This document shows, in pieces, positions 43,198-50,835 of a stretch of 64,000 nucleotides of DNA (the stretch's first letter is position 1; the number at the start of each line of letters is the position of its first letter). The stretch is from Paenirhodobacter populi (GTDB taxonomy: Bacteria; Pseudomonadota; Alphaproteobacteria; Rhodobacterales; Rhodobacteraceae). The DNA lies in assembly GCF_004022215.1 (NCBI RefSeq), contig NZ_SAUZ01000010.1, positions 1 to 64,000 of the forward strand, given 5' to 3'. The notes under the pieces are model-generated. The model saw only the letters and a list, made by a program, of their open reading frames with translations. It had not been told where the DNA came from and did no database searches. A program made the position numbers and the translations under genes.

Positions 43198-43980
43198 ATG
43201 GATCTGGGACTTACCGGCCGCACCGCTTTCGTCTGCGCCTCTTCGCAGGGGCTTGGCCTTGCCTGCGCCACCGCGCTTGCCCGCGAGGGGGCGGCGGTCA
43301 CGCTCAACGGGCGGAACGCGGAAAAGCTTGCCCGCGTGGCGCATGACTTGCGCGACACCTTTCCGGGCGCCCGCGTCGATTACGTCGCGGCCGACCTGAA
43401 CACCGCCGGGGGACGCGCAGCGATCCTTGCGCAGTTGCCCGAGGTGGATATCCTCGTCACCAACAACGAAGGGCCGAAACCCGGCGGGCTGGAAAGCTGG
43501 GACGAGGCGGCCCTGATCGGCGCGATGGAGATGAACATGATCCCCGCCGTGCAGCTGATGCGGGCCTATATCCCCGGCATGCGCGCGCGCAAATTCGGGC
43601 GGATCGTCAACATCACCTCGGCCATGGTCAAGAGCCCGCGCTATTTCATGGGGCTGTCGACCGCGGCGCGCACCGCGCTGACGGCGATTTCCAAGGCCGT
43701 GGCGCGCGAAGTGGTGGCCGACAACGTCACCGTCAACAACCTGATGCCGGAAAAGATCGACACGCCGCGGCAAGACGCCATCGCCGCGCATTTCATGAAG
43801 ACCGAGGGGCTGACCCGCGATCAGGTCCGCGCCCGCACCATCTCGACCATCGCGGCGAAGCGCTTTGGCGAGGCGGCGGAGTTCGGCGATGCCTGCGCCT
43901 TTCTGTGCGCGGCGCAGGCGGGCTATATCTCGGGGCAGAACCTGCAGCTTGACGGCGGCACCTACGAGGGGCTGATCTGA
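43198..43980 (+). CDS. SDR-family protein lacking the catalytic Tyr and Lys
   Basis: A 260-residue Rossmann-fold SDR with CASSQGLG (glycine motif) at 13-20, a VTNN variant of the NNAG motif and ITSAM with S141. Where Tyr-x-x-x-Lys should stand the sequence is LSTAA, so L153 replaces Tyr and A157 replaces Lys. The later NLMPEKIDT region also differs from the usual PG motif. The C-terminal GQNLQLDGGT is normal. A recognised SDR subgroup has this kind of active-site change. It may be an enzyme with altered chemistry or a binding protein. It lies 8 bp after the DLH gene. Confidence 0.82.
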   Translation: MDLGLTGRTAFVCASSQGLGLACATALAREGAAVTLNGRNAEKLARVAHDLRDTFPGARVDYVAADLNTAGGRAAILAQLPEVDILVTNNEGPKPGGLESWDEAALIGAMEMNMIPAVQLMRAYIPGMRARKFGRIVNITSAMVKSPRYFMGLSTAARTALTAISKAVAREVVADNVTVNNLMPEKIDTPRQDAIAAHFMKTEGLTRDQVRARTISTIAAKRFGEAAEFGDACAFLCAAQAGYISGQNLQLDGGTYEGLI

Positions 43981-44375
43981 TGGGGCTGATCGCGCACGAC
44001 AGCCCCCTTGGGCAGGAGCTTATGGCCTTTGAAGGGGAACGCCGCCGGGCGCTGATCTCTGGCGATGCGGCGGCGCTCGACCGGATCCTGCATCCGGATC
44101 TGGTGCATGTGCATTCCTCGGGCATGGTGCATGGCAAGGCGGAGTTCATCGCCCATGTCGGGCGGATGGGCGGCTTTGTGGACATCACGCGCGGCCCGGT
44201 CGAGCTGCGCACGACCGGGGCGGACGGCGCGCTGATGACCGGGCCGACGGTGAACCGGGTGCGCCGGCTCGACAGTGGCGAGATCGTCGATCTGACCGCC
44301 TTCGGCACCGTCGTCGCGCTGCGCGGGGGCGATGGCTGGCAGGTGTTGCTGTCGCAGATCACCTTGCGGAAATGA
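43980..44375 (+). CDS. NTF2-like (SnoaL/DUF4440-type) small protein
   Basis: A 131-residue single-domain protein with the NTF2-like pattern: an N-terminal helix (ERRRALISGDAAALDRIL), HPDLVHVHSSGMVHGKAEFI, and a C-terminal beta-sheet with GDGWQVLLSQIT. Its ATG overlaps the SDR stop by one base, so it is translated with it. Proteins of this fold act as small hydratases, isomerases or partner subunits. The His pair in LVHVHSSG could be catalytic. Function in the aromatic pathway is inferred from context. Confidence 0.78.
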   Translation: MGLIAHDSPLGQELMAFEGERRRALISGDAAALDRILHPDLVHVHSSGMVHGKAEFIAHVGRMGGFVDITRGPVELRTTGADGALMTGPTVNRVRRLDSGEIVDLTAFGTVVALRGGDGWQVLLSQITLRK

Positions 44376-44390
44376 TCCGTCCGCCGCCCC

Positions 44391-44417
44391 CTTCCGCAAT
44401 ATGAAACGATGCGGAAG
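44391..44417 (+). promoter_or_regulatory. Regulon motif copy D, before the MFS-monooxygenase operon
   Basis: CTTCCGCA-11 nt-TGCGGAAG is a perfect 8-bp palindrome containing the core CTTCCGCAATATGAAA. It lies 120 bp upstream of the MFS ATG and just after the NTF2-like gene. Confidence 0.65.
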
Positions 44418-44536
44418 TTCCGTTAGGACAGGCGAACGATCCGGGGCAATGTGGCGCAAGTGAAGGCAGGCCGGCCAGGGAGACTCCGCGCAGATGCGGA
44501 AAGACCGGCCCCGCCGAGGTTCTGGGAGGAACTCAC

Positions 44537-45754
44537 ATGTCGACTTTGATCAAGGCCCCGCTGGCGCGGGTGCTGATTGTGTATGGCCTTGGCGTCGCCG
44601 CCGCGATGTGCGTCAGCGAAGCCGTGACCGAACTGGGCAAGATCGCCGCGGAGTTCCATCCCCCCTCGCGGGCTGTCGTCGGGCTGATCATGTCGATGCC
44701 GGCGATGATCGTCGCGCTTGGGGCGTTGCTGGCCGGGTATTTTGTTGACCGGGTGGGCGACAGGCGGATCCTGTTCCTTGGCGTGGTGGTGATGATCTTG
44801 GGTGATCTGTGCGTGATCGTCGCGCCCTCGCTGCACCTGCTGCTGGCGGCGCGGGCGCTGACCGGGGTGGGCTATGTGCTGACCGCCGTCGCCGCCGTCA
44901 CCGCGCTGATCCGGCTGACCTCGGGCGGGCAGCGGACCATGGCGCTGGCGCTGTGGTCGACCTTCGTGCCGATGAGCTTTCTGGTCCCCTTCGTTTCGGC
45001 CGGGATTGCCGGGGCGATCGGGACGTGGCGGGCGGCCTTCGGTTTTCACATCGCCTTCATGACCGGGTTGCTGATCCTGGCCGCGCTGGCCATCCCGCGC
45101 CCCGAGGTGAAGGGCCGCCCCGATCACAGTCGCGGCGTGGGCCGGGTGCTGCGCGCGCCCATGGTCTACCTGCTGGGGATTTCCTTCGCCGGCGACGCCT
45201 TCTTGCAGACCGGGGTGCTGGCGACGCTGGGGCATTACCTTTCGGCGAAATACCACGTCGAGGAAGTCGCGGTGGAACACTGGAACGCGGTGTCGATGAT
45301 CGTGAATGCCGCCGCCTGTCTGGGTGTCGGGATCATGCTGCGCCGGGGCGTGTCGAGCACGGCGATCACCACCCTTGGCCTGATCGTCACCGCCGTGCCG
45401 GGGATCGTGCTTTACAGCAGCCATATCGGCTTCATGCCCTCGATCATCGCGGTCTGGGTGCTGATGTTCGGCTCGGGCCTGCTGGTGGGCATGTGGGCGC
45501 TGGTGCCCGGCGTGGCCCCTTCGCCCGAAAGCACCGGCGCGACCAGCGGGCTCGTGACGCAGCTCACGCTGTTCGGGGTGCTGCTCGGGCCGCCGCTGTT
45601 CTTTGCCGCGCAGGCCGCGCTTGGCCCGGGGCCGATCCTGACGGTGTTCCTGATGTCCATCGCCGTCTGTGCTCTGCGCTATCCGGTCTGCCGCCTTGCC
45701 GACCGTTCGCCCCGCCTTGCCCATGGCGCGCCGGCCGAAGTGCCGGTCGCCTGA
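44537..45754 (+). CDS. MFS transporter
   Basis: A 405-residue membrane protein with twelve predicted segments and the A-motif GYFVDRVGDRRIL near 67-79. GGGAGGAAC precedes the ATG. It follows motif copy D and is followed 24 bp later by the FAD monooxygenase, so it is probably the importer (or exporter) of the aromatic substrate or an intermediate. It is distinct from the TRAP system further downstream, giving the cluster two uptake routes. Confidence 0.85.
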   Translation: MSTLIKAPLARVLIVYGLGVAAAMCVSEAVTELGKIAAEFHPPSRAVVGLIMSMPAMIVALGALLAGYFVDRVGDRRILFLGVVVMILGDLCVIVAPSLHLLLAARALTGVGYVLTAVAAVTALIRLTSGGQRTMALALWSTFVPMSFLVPFVSAGIAGAIGTWRAAFGFHIAFMTGLLILAALAIPRPEVKGRPDHSRGVGRVLRAPMVYLLGISFAGDAFLQTGVLATLGHYLSAKYHVEEVAVEHWNAVSMIVNAAACLGVGIMLRRGVSSTAITTLGLIVTAVPGIVLYSSHIGFMPSIIAVWVLMFGSGLLVGMWALVPGVAPSPESTGATSGLVTQLTLFGVLLGPPLFFAAQAALGPGPILTVFLMSIAVCALRYPVCRLADRSPRLAHGAPAEVPVA

Positions 45755-45778
45755 GACCATACCGATCTGGAGGAAAAC

Positions 45779-47086
45779 ATGCTTGATATCGCCATCATCG
45801 GCGCCGGCCCCGGCGGCCTCGCCACCGCGCTGCGCCTGCATCAAAAGGGCTTCCGCCCGAAGATCTACGAAGCGGTCCCGGACCTGAAGCCGCTTGGCGT
45901 CGGCGTCGACATCAAGGTCTACGGAACCAAGGAACTGACCGAGCTGGACCTGCTCGACCGCTTCCGCGAAATCTCGGTCGAGGCGACGGAATCGATCTTC
46001 TACACCGGTCACGGGCAGGAGATCTTCGGCGAGAAATGCGGCCGCCACATCGGCTACGAGCACGAACAGCGCTTCGTCCATCGCGGCACCTTGCAGTTCA
46101 TGCTGCGCGAGGCGGTGATCGAACGGCTTGGCCCCGATGCGATCGTCTACGGCGCCCGGTTCCAGAGCTTCGAGCAGGACGAGACCGGCGTCACCGTGCA
46201 TTTCGCCCCGCAGGACGGCGTGCCGGCCAGCATCCGCGCGGATGTGGTGATCGGCGTCGACGGCATCCATTCGGCGGTGCGCAAGCAGGTCCTGCCCGAC
46301 AGCAGGCGCACCCATTATTCCGGCATCGCCATGTATCGCGGCGTCACCGTGATGCCGCCCTACCGCGACGGCGGCACGATCCTGCACATCGGCGATCCGA
46401 TCCGGCAGGGCAGCCTGATCGTCTATCCGATTGCCAACAACGTCGACGGCAAAGGCAGCCAGCTCATCAACTGGGTGTGCGAGCAGCACGGCAAGCCCAA
46501 GGGGATCGAGGACTGGTCCGTCCGCGTCGGCCCCGAGGACATCGCCCATGTCTTCGACGAGGTGAAGCTGGATTTCCTCGACGTGGGCGAGATGATCCGC
46601 AACGCGCGCGAGATCTATATCTACCCGCTGATCGACAATGATCCGCTGGACCAGTGGTCCTTCGGGCGGGTCACGCTGCTGGGCGATGCGGCGCATGCCA
46701 TGTATCCGCGCGGTGGCAACGGCGTGTGTCAGGCCTTCGTCGATGCCCGCGTCATCGCGGAAAAGCTGGCCGAAATCGCCGATCCCGTCGCCGCGTTGCA
46801 GGCCTATGAGGGCGCGCGGCGCGAAAGCGTCAACCGGCTGGTCATCGCCAACCGCGGCGAAGGTCCCGAGGTGATCCGCCGTCTGGTCGAGGAGAAATCC
46901 GGCGGCAAGCCCTTTGACGACATCGACGCGATCATCCCGCGCGCCGAGATCGAGGCGCTGTTCATGGAATACCACCGCATGGCCGGGATGAAGCGTCCCG
47001 ACGATGCCGCGAAAGACAATGCCTTCAAGCCGGTCTTCACCGAGGAAACGATGAAGAAGACCGCCTTCAAGGAAGACATCCGCTGA
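45779..47086 (+). CDS. FAD-dependent aromatic monooxygenase (UbiH/salicylate-hydroxylase type)
   Basis: A 435-residue class A flavoprotein monooxygenase. FAD motif GAGPGG is at 8-13, the DG motif is VDGIHSAVRKQV in mid-protein and the GD motif is LLGDAAHAMYPRGGNG near 301-316. GGAGGAAAAC precedes the ATG. It would hydroxylate, or hydroxylate with decarboxylation, an aromatic ring using NAD(P)H and oxygen. In this cluster it is the only visible hydroxylase and so may form the dihydroxyphenylacetate for HpaD. The usual two-component HpaBC pair is absent, which suggests a different starting compound. Confidence 0.85.
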   Translation: MLDIAIIGAGPGGLATALRLHQKGFRPKIYEAVPDLKPLGVGVDIKVYGTKELTELDLLDRFREISVEATESIFYTGHGQEIFGEKCGRHIGYEHEQRFVHRGTLQFMLREAVIERLGPDAIVYGARFQSFEQDETGVTVHFAPQDGVPASIRADVVIGVDGIHSAVRKQVLPDSRRTHYSGIAMYRGVTVMPPYRDGGTILHIGDPIRQGSLIVYPIANNVDGKGSQLINWVCEQHGKPKGIEDWSVRVGPEDIAHVFDEVKLDFLDVGEMIRNAREIYIYPLIDNDPLDQWSFGRVTLLGDAAHAMYPRGGNGVCQAFVDARVIAEKLAEIADPVAALQAYEGARRESVNRLVIANRGEGPEVIRRLVEEKSGGKPFDDIDAIIPRAEIEALFMEYHRMAGMKRPDDAAKDNAFKPVFTEETMKKTAFKEDIR

Positions 47087-47138
47087 TACGGCGCTGCCCT
47101 GGCGCTGCATACTTTCATCCGAAAAGGGAGTGATGAAT

Positions 47139-48194
47139 ATGACGACGAAACCGCGCGTGATCGATGCGAACATGCACTGGCTGCCCGATACGCTGTTCAC
47201 CGACGAGGATCTGCGCGAAAAGATGATGCGCTGCATTCCGCGGCAGAACAACATCCATGTCTCGATGACGCCGATCAAAGGCAAGAACCTCAACCAGATC
47301 ATCATCGAGGAACCCAAGGGCTATGTGAACATCAACTACGCCGAGGGCCAGTACAACATCGAAAGCCAGTTGGCCGACATGGACAAGGCGGGCATCGACC
47401 ATGCGGTGTTCCGTATCCCCGTGTGGCAGGAATGGCTGGATCTGGATTGTTCCAAGCGCATCAACGACGGTCTGGCGGATTACGTCAGCCGCTCGGGCGG
47501 GCGGTTCACCGCGCTGGCCGTCTGCCCGCCCTGGGGCGACAAGACGATGATCGCCGAGGTCGAACGCTGCATCGACCAGCTTGGCTTCAAGGGGGTCCAG
47601 CTTGCCTGCAAATATGGCGACATCTTCCTCGATGACGAGGCGTTCTTCCCCTATTTCGAGTTCCTGAACGACCGCAAAATCCCCGCCGTGGTGCATCACA
47701 CGCCGCTGCCGGTGGATTACAATTCGATCCTGACCTACAACAACCAGCGCCGCCAGTATGGCCGCTGCATCGCGCAGGGCACGGCCGTCGGGCGCGAGCT
47801 GTTCTCGGGCCTGTTCGACCGCTTCCCGAACCTGAAGCTGAGCCATTCGATGCTGGGTGGCGGCTTCTTCGCCTTCGTCGACATGCTGGTGCCGAAGCCG
47901 CGCCATGCCTATGGCGATGCGGTCGACCGTTTCGACACCGGCAATTCCAACCTGCGCGAGCAGCTGAAGAACAACCTGTTCTTCGACATTTCCGGGCCTC
48001 CGCAATGGGGCAAGAAGCAGCTGGAATGCGCGGTCGAGGTGCTGGGCGAGGACAACATCCTTTACGGAGCCTCCTATCCGATCCGCAAGGACTGGTTCTT
48101 CGACGGGGTGCCGGTGGTCGAGGAACTCGACATCTCGGACGAGGCGAAGGCCAAGATCTTTTCGAAGAACGCCGAAAAGCTGTTCGGCATCTGA
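47139..48194 (+). CDS. Amidohydrolase-2 (ACMSD-like) protein with altered metal ligands
   Basis: A 351-residue TIM-barrel protein of the PF04909 family, which includes ACMSD and resorcylate/carboxyvanillate decarboxylases. The first-strand metal motif, normally His-x-His, is DANMH, so N11 replaces the first His while H13 remains. A middle VVHHTP His and a KLSHSM His remain. The strand-8 Asp, normally in a GSDYP box, is replaced: YGASYPIR has Ser. The start at 47139 is chosen because GGGAG lies 8 nt upstream; ATG 47133 and GTG 47130 are alternatives. Family role would be decarboxylation or C-C hydrolysis; the substitutions make the chemistry uncertain. Confidence 0.8.
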   Translation: MTTKPRVIDANMHWLPDTLFTDEDLREKMMRCIPRQNNIHVSMTPIKGKNLNQIIIEEPKGYVNINYAEGQYNIESQLADMDKAGIDHAVFRIPVWQEWLDLDCSKRINDGLADYVSRSGGRFTALAVCPPWGDKTMIAEVERCIDQLGFKGVQLACKYGDIFLDDEAFFPYFEFLNDRKIPAVVHHTPLPVDYNSILTYNNQRRQYGRCIAQGTAVGRELFSGLFDRFPNLKLSHSMLGGGFFAFVDMLVPKPRHAYGDAVDRFDTGNSNLREQLKNNLFFDISGPPQWGKKQLECAVEVLGEDNILYGASYPIRKDWFFDGVPVVEELDISDEAKAKIFSKNAEKLFGI

Positions 48195-48247
48195 ACGACC
48201 TATCGGGCGCCGTAACCGCGGCGCCCCCTTTCCGACAGGGGTTTCCC

Positions 48248-49102
48248 ATGAAAATTGCCCGTTTCACCGAATCCGGCCGGACCCGGATCGGCAAGGTCGT
48301 TGACGAAAGCATCGTCGATCTGACGCCGGTCGTGGGGGAGGGCGCCTCGATGCGCCGGGTCATCGCCGATCTGGCGGCGCTGCGCCCGGCGCTCGAGGCG
48401 TTCGACGGCCCGGCTTATGCGCTGGATGCCGTGCGGCTTGAGGTGCCGGTGCCGGATCCGCAGAAATTCCTCGCCATCGGGATGAACTACGCCAAGCACG
48501 CCGAAGAGGCGCGGCAGGCCGGCATCCCGATCCCGTCGAGCCAGATGTGGTTCAACAAGCAGGTCTCCTGCCTGAACGCGCCCTTCGATCCGGTGGTCAA
48601 GCCCGACGCCTCGGACAAGATGGACTACGAGGTCGAACTGGGCGTGGTGATCGGCAGCCGCTGCCGCCATGTCGCGCGCGAGGATGCGCGAGGCGTCATC
48701 GCGGGCTATGTGATCGTCAACGACGTTTCGGCGCGCGACTGGCTGCCGAAATCGCCGACCTTCACCTTGGGCAAGTCGTTCGACACCCACGGCCCGGTCG
48801 GCCCGTGGATCACCACCGACGACGAAATCCCTGATCCGCTTGATCTGGGGATGAAGCTCTGGGTCAATGGCGAGCTGCGCCAGAACGACCGCACCAACGA
48901 CATGATCTACGACATCTACGACCAGATTTCCTACCTGAGCACGGTGATGACGCTGGAACCCGGCGACATTCTGGCGACCGGCACGCCCTCGGGCATCGGC
49001 GCGCCGAAAGGGATCTTCCTTCTGCCGGGCGACGTGATGCGACTGGAGATCGAGCGTCTGGGCGCGATCGAGGCCACCGTGGTCGCCGAGACCCGCGCCT
49101 GA
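48248..49102 (+). CDS. Fumarylacetoacetate hydrolase-family protein
   Basis: A 284-residue FAH-family protein. The metal region KMDYEVELGVVIG, the NDVSARD segment and KSFDTHGPVGPW are all present, as is the C-terminal GTPSGIG. It lies 53 bp after the amidohydrolase in the same operon. It is a second FAH protein besides HpaG and may supply the isomerase half that bifunctional HpaG proteins carry, or act on a different ring-cleavage product. Family members cleave C-C bonds, decarboxylate or isomerise, so the exact reaction is open. Confidence 0.85.
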   Translation: MKIARFTESGRTRIGKVVDESIVDLTPVVGEGASMRRVIADLAALRPALEAFDGPAYALDAVRLEVPVPDPQKFLAIGMNYAKHAEEARQAGIPIPSSQMWFNKQVSCLNAPFDPVVKPDASDKMDYEVELGVVIGSRCRHVAREDARGVIAGYVIVNDVSARDWLPKSPTFTLGKSFDTHGPVGPWITTDDEIPDPLDLGMKLWVNGELRQNDRTNDMIYDIYDQISYLSTVMTLEPGDILATGTPSGIGAPKGIFLLPGDVMRLEIERLGAIEATVVAETRA

Positions 49103-49120
49103 GGCGCGGCCATGCCGCCA

Positions 49121-49139
49121 TTGTCCGCAATGTGAAAGA
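49121..49139 (+). promoter_or_regulatory. Regulon motif copy E, before the TRAP transporter operon
   Basis: TTGTCCGCAATGTGAAAGA, about 92 bp upstream of dctP. The core matches copies C and D closely, which places the transporter under the same control as the catabolic genes. Confidence 0.6.
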
Positions 49140-49230
49140 CTCGCGCCGCGCGCCTTGGCAGGCGCGGCGCCGCCGACCAAGATCGACGTTCAACCCCGGA
49201 TGGGAGCCGGGGGCAATTGGGGAGGATACC

Positions 49231-50256
49231 ATGAACGCATTCCGTGCGACGCTGGCCGCATCCGTTCTGGCGCTTGCGCCGGGGCTGGGGATGGCCGAAA
49301 CCAGCCTGATCTTCAACACCTACCTGCCGCCGCATGACGAGCTGTATCAGATCGCCGTGCGCGATTTCGCCGCCGCGATCGAGCGGGAATCCGCGGGCAG
49401 TCTCAAGGTCGTCATTCCCGATGCCTCGCTGGCGCCCTCGGACCGGCAATATGAGATGGTCCGCGACGGCATCGCCGATATGGCGCTGGTGTCCTCGGGC
49501 GGGGTGCCGCAGCTTGTGGCGCTGAACCGGATCGCCGATCTGCCGATGAATTCGCCCTCGGCGCGTGCCGCCTCGATCGCGCTGTGGGAAACGTATAACA
49601 CCTATTTCCTGCCCTTCGACGAATTCAAGGGCGTCAAGGTGCTGTCGACCAGCGTGCTGCCGGGGCGGCAGATCCTGTCGCTGCGCCGGACCGATGTGCA
49701 GGAGGTCGGCGACATGTCGGGGGTCAAGCTCTGGTCGCCGCCCGGCGCGCTGAGCGAAACCGTCCGGCTGCTGGGTGCGGTGCCGGTCAACTCGGAATTC
49801 ACCGACCTGCAGGAATATGTGACCAAGGGCACGGTCGACGGCATGGTGATGGCGGCGGGTTCCGCCAGCAGCGCGCGGGTTCTGGATTACGTCACCTCGG
49901 TCACCGAGGTGCCGGGGGGGCTCGGCTCGCTGTCCTTCGCGGTTTTCATCTCGGGCGAGCGGTGGAACGAACTCGACGCGGATCAGCAGGCGGCGGTGCT
50001 GCGCGCGGCCGAGGGCCTGCCGGAACGCACCGGGGCGGCGGCAGATGCGGCCGAACGCGAACTGGACCCGGTGATGGCGAAGATCCCGACGCACAAGCTC
50101 GAAGGCGCGTCGCTGGCGGGGTTCGAGGCCAGGCTTGAGGCCCGGATCGACGACTGGAAGACGCGCGCCGCCGCCAAGGGACTGCAGAACCCCGACGAGG
50201 TTCTGGCCTTCTACCGCGACGTCCTTGCCCGTGAAACCAGAGACAGTCTCGACTGA
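49231..50256 (+). CDS. dctP: TRAP transporter substrate-binding protein
   Basis: A 341-residue DctP-family periplasmic protein. The signal peptide of about 22 residues ends GLGMA-ET. Typical parts are AVRDFAAAIERES, VRDGIADMAL and GVKLWSPPGAL, the last including the region where an Arg contacts substrate carboxylate in this family (here LPGRQIL and RRTDV are candidates). GGGAGGAT lies before the ATG at 49231. With dctQ and dctM it forms a sodium-coupled importer, probably for an aromatic acid used by the cluster. Confidence 0.9.
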   Translation: MNAFRATLAASVLALAPGLGMAETSLIFNTYLPPHDELYQIAVRDFAAAIERESAGSLKVVIPDASLAPSDRQYEMVRDGIADMALVSSGGVPQLVALNRIADLPMNSPSARAASIALWETYNTYFLPFDEFKGVKVLSTSVLPGRQILSLRRTDVQEVGDMSGVKLWSPPGALSETVRLLGAVPVNSEFTDLQEYVTKGTVDGMVMAAGSASSARVLDYVTSVTEVPGGLGSLSFAVFISGERWNELDADQQAAVLRAAEGLPERTGAAADAAERELDPVMAKIPTHKLEGASLAGFEARLEARIDDWKTRAAAKGLQNPDEVLAFYRDVLARETRDSLD

Positions 50257-50325
50257 TCTCGCACGTTCCCTCCGACGCCGCCCGGGTCTTCCCGGGCTGC
50301 ATGGAAGGAACGACTGGAGACCGCC

Positions 50326-50835
50326 ATGATTGCCAAAATCAACCTCTGGATCATCCGCATCTGCACCACGATCGCCGGCATCGCCCTTGTCTTCATGGGG
50401 GCGATCGCCTTTGTCGACAGCATCGGCCGGCCGCTGGGGCATCCCCTGCCGGGGGCCAGCGAATATGTCAGCTTCGCGCTGATGATCTTCTTCTTCGCCG
50501 CGCTGCCGGTGGTGGTGAAGGACGATGCGCATATCCGGGTCGGGCTGTTTTCCGACCTCTACCGGCCGCGCCTGATGCGGATCGAGCGGTACTTCACCGC
50601 CATTCTGGAAACCGCGGCCTTTGCCGCCTTCGCCTGGATGATGTTCGATCAGGCGGCGCGGCTGGAACGTTTCGGCACGCTGTCGGTGTTCTTTGAAATC
50701 CCGATGGCGCCCTGGGTGATGGCGGCGGGCGTGTTCACCGTCGTCGCCACCTGGTTCGCGCTGATCCGGCTGCGCCATCTGGACACCGACCCCCATCCGC
50801 ATCCTCATGCCCTGCCCGACGAGGAAGACACCTGA
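50326..50835 (+). CDS. dctQ: TRAP transporter small membrane subunit
   Basis: A 169-residue protein with four predicted membrane segments (around residues 10-32, 48-65, 90-110 and 130-150), as expected of DctQ. The C-terminal tail is His/Pro-rich (DPHPHPHALP). The stop overlaps the dctM start by one base. It stabilises the large subunit in the inner membrane. Confidence 0.9.
   Translation: MIAKINLWIIRICTTIAGIALVFMGAIAFVDSIGRPLGHPLPGASEYVSFALMIFFFAALPVVVKDDAHIRVGLFSDLYRPRLMRIERYFTAILETAAFAAFAWMMFDQAARLERFGTLSVFFEIPMAPWVMAAGVFTVVATWFALIRLRHLDTDPHPHPHALPDEEDT

Noticed and set aside
44423-47317. 964-codon minus-strand open frame
   Set aside because: Antisense to the MFS and FAD monooxygenase genes, both of which have clear motifs and ribosome-binding sites.
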